NCBI GenBank assembly: GCA_050123335.1 | Contig: JASFHH010000002.1 | Coordinates: 1-64,000 of the forward strand | Length of the DNA: 64,000 nt | Direction of reading: 5' to 3' | Source: JASFHF01 sp050123335 | GTDB taxonomy: Bacteria > Pseudomonadota > Gammaproteobacteria > UBA12402 | In this document: one piece after another, positions 31,272-41,003 of the stretch | Numbering within the stretch: the first letter of the stretch is position 1 | How the letters are laid out: each line of letters starts with the position of its first letter | Notes under the pieces: generated by a model | The model's input: only the letters and a program-made list of their open reading frames with translations | What the model was told of the DNA's origin: nothing | Databases searched by the model: none | Position numbers and translations under genes: made by a program

Positions 31272-34055
31272 ATGGAACAGAAATTTTATTGTAGGTTCTT
31301 TAATGTTCTTTTGCTGTTATTTCTTTTATTGTTTAGTTTGGCTTGTTATGCCAATAAATTGAACAGCATAGCGTTTTATTATGGCAGCAATTTACCAGTT
31401 GATGAGTTACGAGCTTTTGATGTAACAGTTGTTGATCCTGAACAGCATAGTATTTCACCAGCGAAGTTTAATGCATCACATAGCCAAATGTTTGCTTATG
31501 TAAGTGTGGGTGAGGTCAATCCAGCGCGCAGTTATTTTGCTAAAATATCCAGCAATTGGATCATAGGAGAGAACCCAACGTGGCAAGCCAAAGTTTTGGA
31601 TCAAAGCAATCCCCAATGGCGGGATTTTTTTGTAAAGCGCATTATCAAGCCACTTTGGGACAAGGGTTATCGTGGATTTTTTCTGGATACATTAGATTCA
31701 TATCAATTAGCAGCAAAGACTCCGGAAGCTAGAGCCAAGCAAGAGGAAGGTTTAGTAAAATTAATAGAAGCAGTTAAAAAGGAATATCCACAGGCACAAT
31801 TAATTTTTAATCGTGGATTTGAAATTTTGCCTAAAGTGCATAAATTGGTTTATGCCGTCGCAGCAGAATCATTATTTGCTGGTTGGAATCAAGCAGAACG
31901 TAAATATGAGCCGGTATCAGCAGAAGATAGAGAGTGGTTGTTAACTAAGCTGCGGGAAGTTCAAGGGTATAATTTACCTATAGTAGTGATTGATTATGTG
32001 GCGCCGGCAAAACGAACAGAAGCCAGGGAAGTTGCACAAAAAATCATGAAATTGGGTTTTATTCCCTGGGTGGCAGATGCTGATTTGACTAGTTTGGGTA
32101 TAGGTAGTGTTGAAGTTATGCCGCGAAAGATATTGGTTCTTTATGATAGTAACATTACCAAAGATATTATGCAAACTAATGCTTTGATGTATGCAGCAAT
32201 GCCATTGGAATATTACGGTTATGTGCCTCTATTTCATGATGTGCATAAGTGGGTGTTACCACAGAAAAGTTTAGCTGGTAGTTATGCAGGTATTTTGTTG
32301 TGGACGGGAACTGATTATTTATCATTACATAAACAGTTGCAAGATTGGTTGGTTAAACAAAAACAGCAGAATATTCCCATTGTTATTCTGAATAGTTTGG
32401 GAGAAAAATTAAGCAAGAATTTTACTAATAATTTTGGTTTGGTGATAAAGTCTAAAGCCCCTAGGCCAGCTTCTGTAAAAATAATCAAGAAATCTCCATT
32501 AATGGATTATGAAATGCAATCTTTTCCTAATCCATATAGTTTTGTTCCCATTAAAAGTTTGCAGGGAACAGTTTTATTGCAATTACAAGATAATCGTGGC
32601 GATTTAGCAGATATGGCAGCGATAACCCCATGGGGAGGATATGTAATACAGCCATTTGTATTAGTTAATTTGCCGAATGAACAGGCCAGATGGATTGTGA
32701 ACCCATTGCAATTTTTTAGACTTGCCTTTAAATTACAGCCGCAACCCGTTCCAGATGTAACTACTGAAAATGGTCAGCGTATCATGATAGTGCATGTAGA
32801 TGGTGATGGTTTTGTTAGCCGTACTGAATGGAATCCAAAGTTGTTAGATGGTGCAGGGATGTTGCAGGAAATTTTTCAGCACTATGATGTTCCATCAACA
32901 GTTTCGATTATTCAGAGTGAAATAGGTAAAAAAGGTGTTTATCCTAAATTATCAGAAGAAGCAGAAGCGGTAGCAAGAAAAATTTTTCGTTTGCCTTGGA
33001 TAGAAGTAGCTAGTCATTCTTTTTCACATCCTTATGTGTGGCAGCCTGAATTAGTAAAAAAATTGCCGAAATACTATAAAACATGGCACCTGCCAGTACC
33101 TAATTATAAATTTAATCTTCAAGACGAGATTACTGGGTCAGTTAAATATATTAATACTGAGTTAGCACCTGCAGGAAAACTTTGCAAAGTTTTTCTTTGG
33201 ACGGGAAATTGTAATCCGGGGGCAGCAGCAGTTGCTTTGACATATAAAGACAATTTATTGAATATGAATGGTGGTGATACGGTTATTACTAATAATCAAA
33301 AGTCATTAACTAATATTGCGCCACTTGGAGTTTACAAGGGAAAATATTTTCAAGTATTTGCACCTAATCAAAATGAAAACATTTATACCAATGAGTGGCG
33401 TGGTCCATATTATGGTTATCGGCGCGTTATTGAAACGTTTAAGCTAACAGATAAGCCATTACGATTTAAGCCGATTGATATTTACTACCATTTTTATAGT
33501 GCCTCCAAAACAGCTTCATTAAAAGCATTAAAGACAGTTTATGATTGGGCTTTAAAGCAACCAGTAATAAATCTTTATGCTTCAGAGTATATCAATAAAG
33601 TGTTGGATTTTAATCATATTGCGTTAGCCAAAAAAGATTCTGGTTGGTTGATTAATAGTAGAGGTGAATTGCGTGAATTACGTATTCCACAGTCATTGGG
33701 TTATCCAGATTTATTGCATAGTACAAATGTAATTGGATTTAGTAGTTACGGTAAAGATTATTATGTGCATTTGGGCACTAAGCAACAGACTATATTACGA
33801 TTGCAATCACAGGCGCCTAAAATATCTTATATAGCTGATGCTAATGGATTAATTAGTGATTTTGTTAGGAGTTCTGATGGATTTACTTTTAAGCTAAAAA
33901 GTTATACGCCGGCAAAATTAAACCTGGCTAATATGCATAGTTGCAAATTATATCAAAACAATCGTTTAATTAGGCCACAAGAAACTGTTACAGGTATGCA
34001 AAGTTTTGTATTTAAGGATAAAGGCTCATATGCATTTAAGGTTCGTTGTAAATAG
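31272..34055 (+). CDS. pelA: PelA, bifunctional Pel polysaccharide deacetylase/hydrolase
   Basis: PelA trims and partly deacetylates the Pel GalNAc-rich polysaccharide in the periplasm. A signal peptide (residues 1-27, hydrophobic VLLLLFLLLFSLACYA) is followed by a TIM-barrel endo-hydrolase domain (about 30-285) with YVSVGEVNPARSYFA, DKGYRGFFLDTLDSY and FNRGFEILP. The central part is a Rossmann-like domain. A CE4-type deacetylase follows, with the metal motif HVDGDG (508-513) and histidines in ASHSFSHP (His582 and His586). 927 residues against about 948 in Pseudomonas. It is the first gene of a complete pel set. Confidence 0.94.
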   Translation: MEQKFYCRFFNVLLLLFLLLFSLACYANKLNSIAFYYGSNLPVDELRAFDVTVVDPEQHSISPAKFNASHSQMFAYVSVGEVNPARSYFAKISSNWIIGENPTWQAKVLDQSNPQWRDFFVKRIIKPLWDKGYRGFFLDTLDSYQLAAKTPEARAKQEEGLVKLIEAVKKEYPQAQLIFNRGFEILPKVHKLVYAVAAESLFAGWNQAERKYEPVSAEDREWLLTKLREVQGYNLPIVVIDYVAPAKRTEAREVAQKIMKLGFIPWVADADLTSLGIGSVEVMPRKILVLYDSNITKDIMQTNALMYAAMPLEYYGYVPLFHDVHKWVLPQKSLAGSYAGILLWTGTDYLSLHKQLQDWLVKQKQQNIPIVILNSLGEKLSKNFTNNFGLVIKSKAPRPASVKIIKKSPLMDYEMQSFPNPYSFVPIKSLQGTVLLQLQDNRGDLADMAAITPWGGYVIQPFVLVNLPNEQARWIVNPLQFFRLAFKLQPQPVPDVTTENGQRIMIVHVDGDGFVSRTEWNPKLLDGAGMLQEIFQHYDVPSTVSIIQSEIGKKGVYPKLSEEAEAVARKIFRLPWIEVASHSFSHPYVWQPELVKKLPKYYKTWHLPVPNYKFNLQDEITGSVKYINTELAPAGKLCKVFLWTGNCNPGAAAVALTYKDNLLNMNGGDTVITNNQKSLTNIAPLGVYKGKYFQVFAPNQNENIYTNEWRGPYYGYRRVIETFKLTDKPLRFKPIDIYYHFYSASKTASLKALKTVYDWALKQPVINLYASEYINKVLDFNHIALAKKDSGWLINSRGELRELRIPQSLGYPDLLHSTNVIGFSSYGKDYYVHLGTKQQTILRLQSQAPKISYIADANGLISDFVRSSDGFTFKLKSYTPAKLNLANMHSCKLYQNNRLIRPQETVTGMQSFVFKDKGSYAFKVRCK

Positions 34056-34101
34056 TGTTTTTGATTTTAGAATGACTTTGATTTATTAGGAGGATAGAGT
34101 T

Positions 34102-35088
34102 TTGCAGGGAATACTGATGAGGAATTTTGCGAGATTTGTTTTATTGTTTTGTTCATGGTTGTTTTGTGTTGTTTGTAATGCAAGTGAAGTACATAGTGTC
34201 GCATTCTGCTATAGTTATAATCCGCCGATTGAAAGACTAAAACAGTTTCAAATTGTTGTGGTTGATCCGGATAGTAAATTAAATCCAAAAAAATTTAATT
34301 CTGATCATAGACAAGCTTTTGCATATGTTAACATTGGTGAGATACACCCAAGCAGGTGCTATTTTGCAAAATTACATCCAAAATTATGGTTATGGGGAAA
34401 TCCTTACTGGGGGTCTATGATTTTAGATCACAGTAATCACAAAACGCGTGCATTTATCATGAAGCATGTTATTGCACCAATATGGGATAAAGGTTATCGT
34501 GGATTTTTTCTTGATGGGTTAGATTCGTATAAAATTGTTCCTTATTTGCGTCAAGAAAGTAAAGTGCAGCATGAAGGAATATTAAGAATTATCTTAGCGA
34601 TAAAGCATAAGTATCCAGAAGCTAAAATTATTTTGAACAGAGGTTTTGAGTTTTTGCCGAAAATCCATCATTTTGTTTATGCTGTTACAGCTGAATCTGT
34701 TTTTGCTGCCTGGAATCCCAAGGATAGAATTTATGAGAAAGTTCCTTTTTTTTATCGTCGGCTCACTGTTAGAAAATTAAAGCAAATAAAAGATAAATAT
34801 AAATTACCAATTATAGTTATTGATTATGTGTCACCTGAACAAGTTAATCGAAGCAATTTAATTGCTCACGAGATTCGTAAATTGGGTTTTATTCCATGGG
34901 TAACTGATTGGAAATTATCTATGATTGGTGTTGGTAATAAGTATAATAATTTTATTACATCAAATTATACTCGAAAGTCAAAGAAAGGTTACATGTTGGA
35001 ACGGTTTTATCCCTATTTTTATAGTAGCATCTTAAAAAAAATATATTTAAGATGGGGTACATTATTTTTTTATAAGATAAAAAATTAA
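34102..35088 (+). CDS. Second PelA-like glycoside hydrolase domain, stand-alone
   Basis: This 328-residue secreted protein repeats only the hydrolase domain of PelA: VHSVAFCYSYNPPIERLKQF, FAYVNIGEIHPSRCYFAKL, DKGYRGFFLDGLDSYK, LNRGFEFLPKIHHFVYAVTA. It has no deacetylase part and ends in a short basic hydrophobic tail. The N-terminus carries a signal peptide (FARFVLLFCSWLFCVVCNAS). The TTG at 34102 has AGGAGG 8 bases upstream, so it is preferred to ATG 34117. A free hydrolase next to pelA is not part of the standard seven-gene set. It probably arose by partial duplication and may cut Pel or release cell-free polymer. Confidence 0.9.
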   Translation: MQGILMRNFARFVLLFCSWLFCVVCNASEVHSVAFCYSYNPPIERLKQFQIVVVDPDSKLNPKKFNSDHRQAFAYVNIGEIHPSRCYFAKLHPKLWLWGNPYWGSMILDHSNHKTRAFIMKHVIAPIWDKGYRGFFLDGLDSYKIVPYLRQESKVQHEGILRIILAIKHKYPEAKIILNRGFEFLPKIHHFVYAVTAESVFAAWNPKDRIYEKVPFFYRRLTVRKLKQIKDKYKLPIIVIDYVSPEQVNRSNLIAHEIRKLGFIPWVTDWKLSMIGVGNKYNNFITSNYTRKSKKGYMLERFYPYFYSSILKKIYLRWGTLFFYKIKN

Positions 35089-35127
35089 GCCATATTTCGA
35101 GTAACAGAAATGAGATAAAGGTCACGT

Positions 35128-36048
35128 ATGCGTTTATGGTTCGCTGCAAGAGATAGAGATAAACATTCGATTAAAGCTAAATTTGCTGCCTGGTGGCAAA
35201 TTTTGGGGTTTATAGTGGTAGCTGTTATTTTATTACTATTTTTTTTTCCTAAAGAAGGTATTTTAGGTAACATTGCCCAACAAAGAGAAGCAGATAGATT
35301 AGCTAAGCTTTATTTGCAAAATTTAGTTGACTTATATCCTGGTAATAAGCAGTTCCATATATTGTTAGCTGAACAAAATGTCAGAGCAGGCGAGGTTGTT
35401 GAAGCAGTTAAACAGGTACTCCCTTTTGTGGTTGTAGAACCAAAAACCAAGACTGATTGGCATGCTTTATTAATTTATTACAAGATTGTACGCATTGAGA
35501 CTTATAGTAAACCGCGACTGAGTTATGCGCGAACTAGAGGTATGCAAAAAATGCAACAGTTGCTGGAGGTTTTATTAAAAGGCAATTTTGCTGCATTAGA
35601 TATGTTAATGTTGGCTCAAGATGCGGTAAAATTAAATCGAATTGACACTGCATTAGCGGCTTATAATAAAATAACTGCAGTGCCACCCGCTGCATGTGTT
35701 AGTCGTGATATGCAGATGTGTTTAGCGTTATCTGTAGATGGTGCAAAATTTATGTTATCACAAAGCAAATATAAAGCTGCTGCACAATTATATTTTCTAG
35801 CACAATTAAATAGTACAAGTTTAGCTGATAAACGGTTGTATTTTATTAATGGATTGAAGTGTTTGCAATCAGGTAATATGTTGGAAGATGCTATGCAAGC
35901 TGCTCAAAAGCATATTGGTAGTTTAGCGCATGATAAAAAAACATTAGTTTTTTTAACACGTCTAGCGTTAATGTCGAACGAGCCTAAATTAGCGCAACAA
36001 TATATTCGGCGGGCTTTGCAATTAAAACAGCAGGTTACAAAGCCATAA
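35128..36048 (+). CDS. Membrane-anchored TPR protein, N-terminal part of a split PelB
   Basis: A 306-residue protein with a cytoplasmic N-terminal segment, one membrane helix (residues 27-43, ILGFIVVAVILLLFFF) and then TPR-like helices (LAKLYLQNLVDLYPGNKQFH, IDTALAAYNKITAVPPAACV and later). In Pseudomonas PelB a membrane helix, many TPRs and a beta-barrel form one chain of about 1190 residues. Here this gene plus the next give about 1275 residues, and the stop of this one overlaps the next start (TAATG). I infer that PelB is encoded as two proteins. A distinct scaffold protein would be the alternative. Confidence 0.78.
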   Translation: MRLWFAARDRDKHSIKAKFAAWWQILGFIVVAVILLLFFFPKEGILGNIAQQREADRLAKLYLQNLVDLYPGNKQFHILLAEQNVRAGEVVEAVKQVLPFVVVEPKTKTDWHALLIYYKIVRIETYSKPRLSYARTRGMQKMQQLLEVLLKGNFAALDMLMLAQDAVKLNRIDTALAAYNKITAVPPAACVSRDMQMCLALSVDGAKFMLSQSKYKAAAQLYFLAQLNSTSLADKRLYFINGLKCLQSGNMLEDAMQAAQKHIGSLAHDKKTLVFLTRLALMSNEPKLAQQYIRRALQLKQQVTKP

Positions 36049-38957
36049 TGAGTAACAATATATTAACAAATTTAATTTTTATTTTTTTATTTTTCTTAGT
36101 AGGTTTTTTTTGCTTACCTGGTTACGCGCAAAAAAATAATTCCTCAGCTTTGACAACTGTCAAAAGTGTTGATAATAAGTCACAAACCTTATTGATTAGT
36201 TATGATCCGCAAATTTACTTATTGGCCTATCAAACTTTTTTGGCGAATAAAAATATTAAACATGCATACCTTATTGCTAAAGCGGCAGTTGCGCAACGGC
36301 CGGATGATGTTGATTGGCGAAGGCGCTTTGCTCAAGTGGCTTCCTGGTATGATAAACCTAAAGTTGCTTTACAGCAGTGGGTTTATCTAGCTGAGTATAA
36401 GAAAGATAGAGAAGCTTTTGATAAGGCAATTACAATTGCTCACATGCTGCATGACAATCAGCTTTTAGCAAAATTATATAATTTAAAAATAGAATATGGA
36501 TATGGTTATCAGGATGCTTGGAAAGGATATATAACCGCGCAAGAATCTTTAGGGGAACCGGAGAAAGCAATTCAAAAGTTGAAAAAAATTATTGCTGAAA
36601 AACCAACTCTTTATAATCTTGAACAATTGGGAGCTCTTTATAATGCAACTGGTAATACTGCAGAAGAATTAAAAACTTTACAAACTATCAAAGAGAAATT
36701 TGGTATTTTGCCAAAAAACGCATTGCGTCAAGCTGAAATTTTATATTCTCATGGTAAAGTTAAAGAAGCACATACAGTACTTATGACAGCAGCAAGTAAG
36801 GCTAAAGATGAGCACCATGAGTTTTGGCAAGCTTTTGGGCAATTAGCATGGATGTTGCAAGATAAAAAGAATGCTAAATTAGCTTACACAAAATTACACG
36901 AAGCTGGAAAAATAGATCAGGGAGCTTTAATAAATTATATTCAATTAATGGAAGCTAGAGATAAGCAAGAAGCGTTTAAGCTGTCAATTCAAGGTTGGAA
37001 TCAATATCATGATAATTATTTTATTACCCAGGTAATTTCTTTAGCACCAGAATTGCAAGAATGGAATAGGCTAGCTACTATTCTCGGTGGTTTATCAACA
37101 GAAACTAAACAATATTTGGCGCAGCTGCCTTATTATTATGCAGTACAAGCACGACTTTTTGCACATAATGGTGAATCACAACAAGCATTTAATATTTATC
37201 GTCAGGCATTGAAAAAATTTCCTGAAGATGTTGATTTGAAAATTGATTATTTGTGGTTTTTAATTGATTATCAATATAAAGCACAGTTACGTTTAACTTT
37301 GTATTTATGGCAATATCAGGCAATGAATGATATGAAATTTATTCCTGCATATGCAGCAGGTTATATTATGCTGCAACAACCACAAGATGCTTTGGTATTG
37401 TTGCAATTACAGTTTGCACAGAAACAACAGGATTATAATTGGTTAATTAATGTGGCGGACACTTTAGATCAAGTTAATCGTCCTATTGATGCAACACGCA
37501 TGCGACAATTAGCCTGGTATTGGTTATTGGTTGCAAATACGCGTAAATTTGTGCCAGCTACCAGAAAGAATGTTGTTGATTTTGCCCGAGTTGCTATGTA
37601 TCAAGCGCCTGGTAATATTACTGCGCAAACTGTAGCACAACTTTCGCAATATGCTAGTAATCAAGAGGCAGATATTGTTTTGCTGACTTGGGCATTGCAA
37701 TTGGATGAATATCAATTAGCTGATTATGCTTGGAACTATTACGGTATAAATCAAAAAATTTCGCCATGGATTCAGCAGACTATAGCATTACAAAATAATG
37801 ATCGCTATCATTTAGCTCAATTATTGCAGGATGAGCTTGATAAATTGCCGTATCGTGATCGAGTTATCGCAGCTAAACGTATCGGACAAGATCGTTTAGC
37901 ACAGAAATTGGCTTATCAAGGGTTACAGGAGCATCCTACTGATTCGGAAATGTATGATTTGATGACTACAACTCAACTAATTGCGGCTGACAAGATTCAA
38001 ATTATTCCCGCATATCAAGAAATAGGCTCAATTCGTGGATTCAAGTCGCATTTATCTGGGAGATTTTTTGTTAATCCCAGAGTTAGTGTTATGCCATGGA
38101 TAAATGCTTGGCGGACAAGAACTAATGATGCTAGCATTATTTTGCCTGCTACGAATGTTGATCGTGATGCTGGAATACAGATTAATCGGCGTTATAGTCA
38201 TGGGCTTTTAAGCGCTAATATAGGATATCGTGACGCATTAGCTGGTTTTATCAGCGCAGAATTGACAGGTTCTTATAGATTTACCAGCAAGTTGTTTACT
38301 ATTATGACATTAGGCTACAATCAGCGGGCAGATGAAAGTACAGCTTTATTAATTGCGGGCATGAAGGATGAGGCAAAACTAGAATTTAGTTATCAAATGC
38401 AACCGCGTGATTCATTGTATGGAGCAGTTTCATATCAGAATTTTAAATCGCAGGATGATGTTTATTTAGGCAATGGTCATATGGCTGAAGTTAGATATAC
38501 GCATAAACTTCAATTTGCTTATCCAGATTGGAATGTTAGTGTGTTTTCAGATATTCAGCGTTATCAGCATAATGGCAGGGTTAGTTCACGAGCTAGTAAA
38601 GTTATTCCGGAAGGTACAGCTGCTGAAGTATCTTTTTTTGTGCCGCTAAATTCTATTCGTTATGGTGCTAGTATAGGGTTTGGTCAGGGTTATTTTGAGC
38701 CTTATAGATATGATATTAAGAACTTGGATTTAGGACAAGAATATAGTGAGCCTTATACCCATGCCTGGCGGCCTTTTGGAGAAATAAACATATTTAATAA
38801 TACTAGATTTGGTTTTGGTTCATATATAAATATTGGTATTGCAGGACATGTGTTTGGCCGTGATCACTTAGCGATATATTATGAGCGAGGTGTTAATGTG
38901 GAGGCTTCGAATCAAAAAGATTATATTATTGCTGCGAGTTATCAGTTATACTTTTAA
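36048..38957 (+). CDS. pelB: PelB, TPR and outer-membrane beta-barrel export protein
   Basis: PelB forms the outer-membrane pore for Pel and, through its TPR region, binds PelA in the periplasm. The 969-residue protein starts with a signal peptide (FIFLFFLVGFFCLPGYAQ). About 600 residues of helical TPR repeats follow (for example YAVQARLFAHNGESQQAFNI), then from about residue 660 a beta-rich barrel with alternating aromatic strands. It ends in YIIAASYQLYF, a typical C-terminal aromatic strand. It is translationally coupled to the upstream TPR gene. Confidence 0.92.
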   Translation: MSNNILTNLIFIFLFFLVGFFCLPGYAQKNNSSALTTVKSVDNKSQTLLISYDPQIYLLAYQTFLANKNIKHAYLIAKAAVAQRPDDVDWRRRFAQVASWYDKPKVALQQWVYLAEYKKDREAFDKAITIAHMLHDNQLLAKLYNLKIEYGYGYQDAWKGYITAQESLGEPEKAIQKLKKIIAEKPTLYNLEQLGALYNATGNTAEELKTLQTIKEKFGILPKNALRQAEILYSHGKVKEAHTVLMTAASKAKDEHHEFWQAFGQLAWMLQDKKNAKLAYTKLHEAGKIDQGALINYIQLMEARDKQEAFKLSIQGWNQYHDNYFITQVISLAPELQEWNRLATILGGLSTETKQYLAQLPYYYAVQARLFAHNGESQQAFNIYRQALKKFPEDVDLKIDYLWFLIDYQYKAQLRLTLYLWQYQAMNDMKFIPAYAAGYIMLQQPQDALVLLQLQFAQKQQDYNWLINVADTLDQVNRPIDATRMRQLAWYWLLVANTRKFVPATRKNVVDFARVAMYQAPGNITAQTVAQLSQYASNQEADIVLLTWALQLDEYQLADYAWNYYGINQKISPWIQQTIALQNNDRYHLAQLLQDELDKLPYRDRVIAAKRIGQDRLAQKLAYQGLQEHPTDSEMYDLMTTTQLIAADKIQIIPAYQEIGSIRGFKSHLSGRFFVNPRVSVMPWINAWRTRTNDASIILPATNVDRDAGIQINRRYSHGLLSANIGYRDALAGFISAELTGSYRFTSKLFTIMTLGYNQRADESTALLIAGMKDEAKLEFSYQMQPRDSLYGAVSYQNFKSQDDVYLGNGHMAEVRYTHKLQFAYPDWNVSVFSDIQRYQHNGRVSSRASKVIPEGTAAEVSFFVPLNSIRYGASIGFGQGYFEPYRYDIKNLDLGQEYSEPYTHAWRPFGEINIFNNTRFGFGSYINIGIAGHVFGRDHLAIYYERGVNVEASNQKDYIIAASYQLYF

Positions 38958-38999
38958 TAATTAGGAATGATTTGTATAGGCAAATTGGGGGTAAATGAA

Positions 39000-39551
39000 A
39001 TGAAAAAGCTAAGATATTTCTTGATTATGATGATATCAGTTTTATTGGTAAGTTGTGCAACCACTACCATTACTGGTTCTCAAAAAATACCGCTGGTGCA
39101 TGTTGGAGTTAATTGGGGTGTAATTCCTATGGTTAATAATACTCAAACGCCACAGGCTGGCGAAAAAGCAGCTACAATTACGGCAGGCATATTACGTGCA
39201 ACTAACATACGTAAAGTTATTATTTATAAACAACGGGTATCATGTAGTAAAATTTTAGCTTGCCCACAACAACAACCGTCAATGTATAAAGTTAGAACGT
39301 GGGCAAGAATGAACCATATTCGTTATGTTATGATGGGTACAGTTAATGAATGGCGTTATAAAGTTGGTTTAGATGGCGAGCCAGCTGTTAGTGTAGATTT
39401 AAATTTGATAGACATGCGTACAGGCAAAATAATTTGGAATGCTGTAGGTAGTAAAGTTGGAGGTAGTCGGGGTAGTTTGGGGGTTATTGCTCATCAGTTA
39501 ATTGCGGAGATGTTGTATAATTTGATTACAGTAAATAATTGCATTAATTAG
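39000..39551 (+). CDS. pelC: PelC, outer-membrane lipoprotein of the Pel exporter
   Basis: PelC forms a periplasmic ring around PelB and funnels the cationic polysaccharide. The 183-residue protein has a lipoprotein signal (MISVLLVSCATTT; Cys is the lipidation site). The mature part has GVNWGVIPMVNNTQTPQAGE and the later LIDMRTGKIIWNA strand. ATG 39000 is preferred over 38967 because GGGGG lies about 8 bases upstream and the lipobox is then at the usual distance. It lies 42 bp after pelB, as expected. Confidence 0.9.
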   Translation: MKKLRYFLIMMISVLLVSCATTTITGSQKIPLVHVGVNWGVIPMVNNTQTPQAGEKAATITAGILRATNIRKVIIYKQRVSCSKILACPQQQPSMYKVRTWARMNHIRYVMMGTVNEWRYKVGLDGEPAVSVDLNLIDMRTGKIIWNAVGSKVGGSRGSLGVIAHQLIAEMLYNLITVNNCIN

Positions 39552-39659
39552 TAATAAGGATTGAGGGTGGAGGTTCCGGATAAATATTACGCATTTCTCG
39601 GGATGTGATTATTAAACATGCGTTAAAGGATGTATTAGGATTAAGGGGTTATTTAAGGT

Positions 39660-41003
39660 GTGGTGAAGAAATTTAGCTATAGAGATAGATTATTATATAG
39701 GGCCAAAGGATTTTGGCCCTATGTTGAAGCAGTTGTGATTACTGTAATAATTCTTAGTATTTCTTATATTTTTAATCGGGAAGATCCTCTTTGTCTTCAA
39801 AGTTCTTTTCCATGGGTTTGGTTCGCACCAGTTTTGGTTGCATTGCGTTATGGTACCTTGGCAGGTGCATTTTCCATTATTATTGTGTTATTGGCTTTAT
39901 TTCAATTAGAACCTAAGGGGGAGTTGCTAGAGATAGTACGTTATCGCTATTTCATGCTTGGGGGAGTATTACTAACAGTTTTGTGTGGCGAGTTTAATAA
40001 TGCTTGGCTTAATTCGATGAAACGTTTTGCGCAATTAAATCAATATGTGCACAAACGTTTAGATGGTTTGAATAGAGCATTTTATTTAATACGGTTATCG
40101 CATGATAGATTAGAGCATAACTTAATTAGTAAAACAGTAACTTTGCGCAGTACCTTTAATGATTTGTTTCGTTTACTTGTTGCTGCCAAAGGTGAGCTAA
40201 CAGTAGAAATCGCTGATCGTTTTATGCATCTATTGGATCAACATTGTGCTATGGAAGCTGCTGCATTATATCGTTATCAAGATGGGAAGTTTATTACTGA
40301 ACCTATTGCACATATTTGGGCTGACAGGCCATTGCTAAATCCAGATGATATTATGGTACAACATTGTTTGCAGCATCACGGAGTTAGTTATTATGCGGCT
40401 AATCAGTTACAGAGAGAACAGCAAAGTGATTACTTGGCAGCAATAGCAATGCGTACTAATGAAGATGAGTTAGTAGGTATATTAACTATTACAGATATGA
40501 CGTTTTGGTCTTTAAATGAAGAAACTTTACGTGAATTAAGTGTATTGTTGTCTTATTTTGCTGATGGTATTTGGGCGATTAAAGTATCGCCAGAAGTATT
40601 GCAAGCTTATCCCGATTGTCCACCAGAATTAGCAGTAGAAATGCAGAAGCTTATTCGTTTGAAGCGTGATTATCGAGTTGACAGTGCGTTCGTGGCTTTT
40701 GTAATAGAACATAATGATTTGCGTTATCGTAATATTGTTATGCAGTTGCAACATATGCGTCGTGGGGTGGATACTTGTTGGCATCATCAGGAGAAGCAGC
40801 GTGATATTTTATTTACTTTAATGCCTTTTTCACCACCCGTGGCTGTGGAAGGATATCGCGCGCGTTTTGCGCGTTATTTGCAGTCAGAATTTGGCATTAA
40901 AATCGATGAGCATAAGGGAGTTTATTTTAGATATTTGCAAATTTTTGCTGCAACGCCGTTACAGATTATTCAACAATTGATGGAATATGTGAATGCAAAA
41001 TGA
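39660..41003 (+). CDS. pelD: PelD, c-di-GMP receptor of the Pel synthase
   Basis: PelD is an inner-membrane protein that activates Pel synthesis on binding cyclic di-GMP. Four membrane helices lie within residues 18-112, followed by a GAF domain (about 165-310) and a degenerate GGDEF-like domain. The inhibitory-site motif RxxD is preserved as RGVD (368-371), with Arg400 and Arg402 downstream, near the positions of the Pseudomonas ligand contacts (Arg367, Asp370, Arg402). The catalytic GGDEF loop is absent. 447 residues against about 455. The start is one of two adjacent GTG codons (39660/39663). It overlaps pelE by 11 bp. Confidence 0.93.
   Translation: MVKKFSYRDRLLYRAKGFWPYVEAVVITVIILSISYIFNREDPLCLQSSFPWVWFAPVLVALRYGTLAGAFSIIIVLLALFQLEPKGELLEIVRYRYFMLGGVLLTVLCGEFNNAWLNSMKRFAQLNQYVHKRLDGLNRAFYLIRLSHDRLEHNLISKTVTLRSTFNDLFRLLVAAKGELTVEIADRFMHLLDQHCAMEAAALYRYQDGKFITEPIAHIWADRPLLNPDDIMVQHCLQHHGVSYYAANQLQREQQSDYLAAIAMRTNEDELVGILTITDMTFWSLNEETLRELSVLLSYFADGIWAIKVSPEVLQAYPDCPPELAVEMQKLIRLKRDYRVDSAFVAFVIEHNDLRYRNIVMQLQHMRRGVDTCWHHQEKQRDILFTLMPFSPPVAVEGYRARFARYLQSEFGIKIDEHKGVYFRYLQIFAATPLQIIQQLMEYVNAK

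Noticed and set aside
35128..36048. Assignment of this TPR protein as PelE
   Set aside because: A better PelE (two membrane helices, overlap with pelD and pelF) is at 40993-41910; this one precedes the PelB barrel and matches the PelB N-terminal layout.
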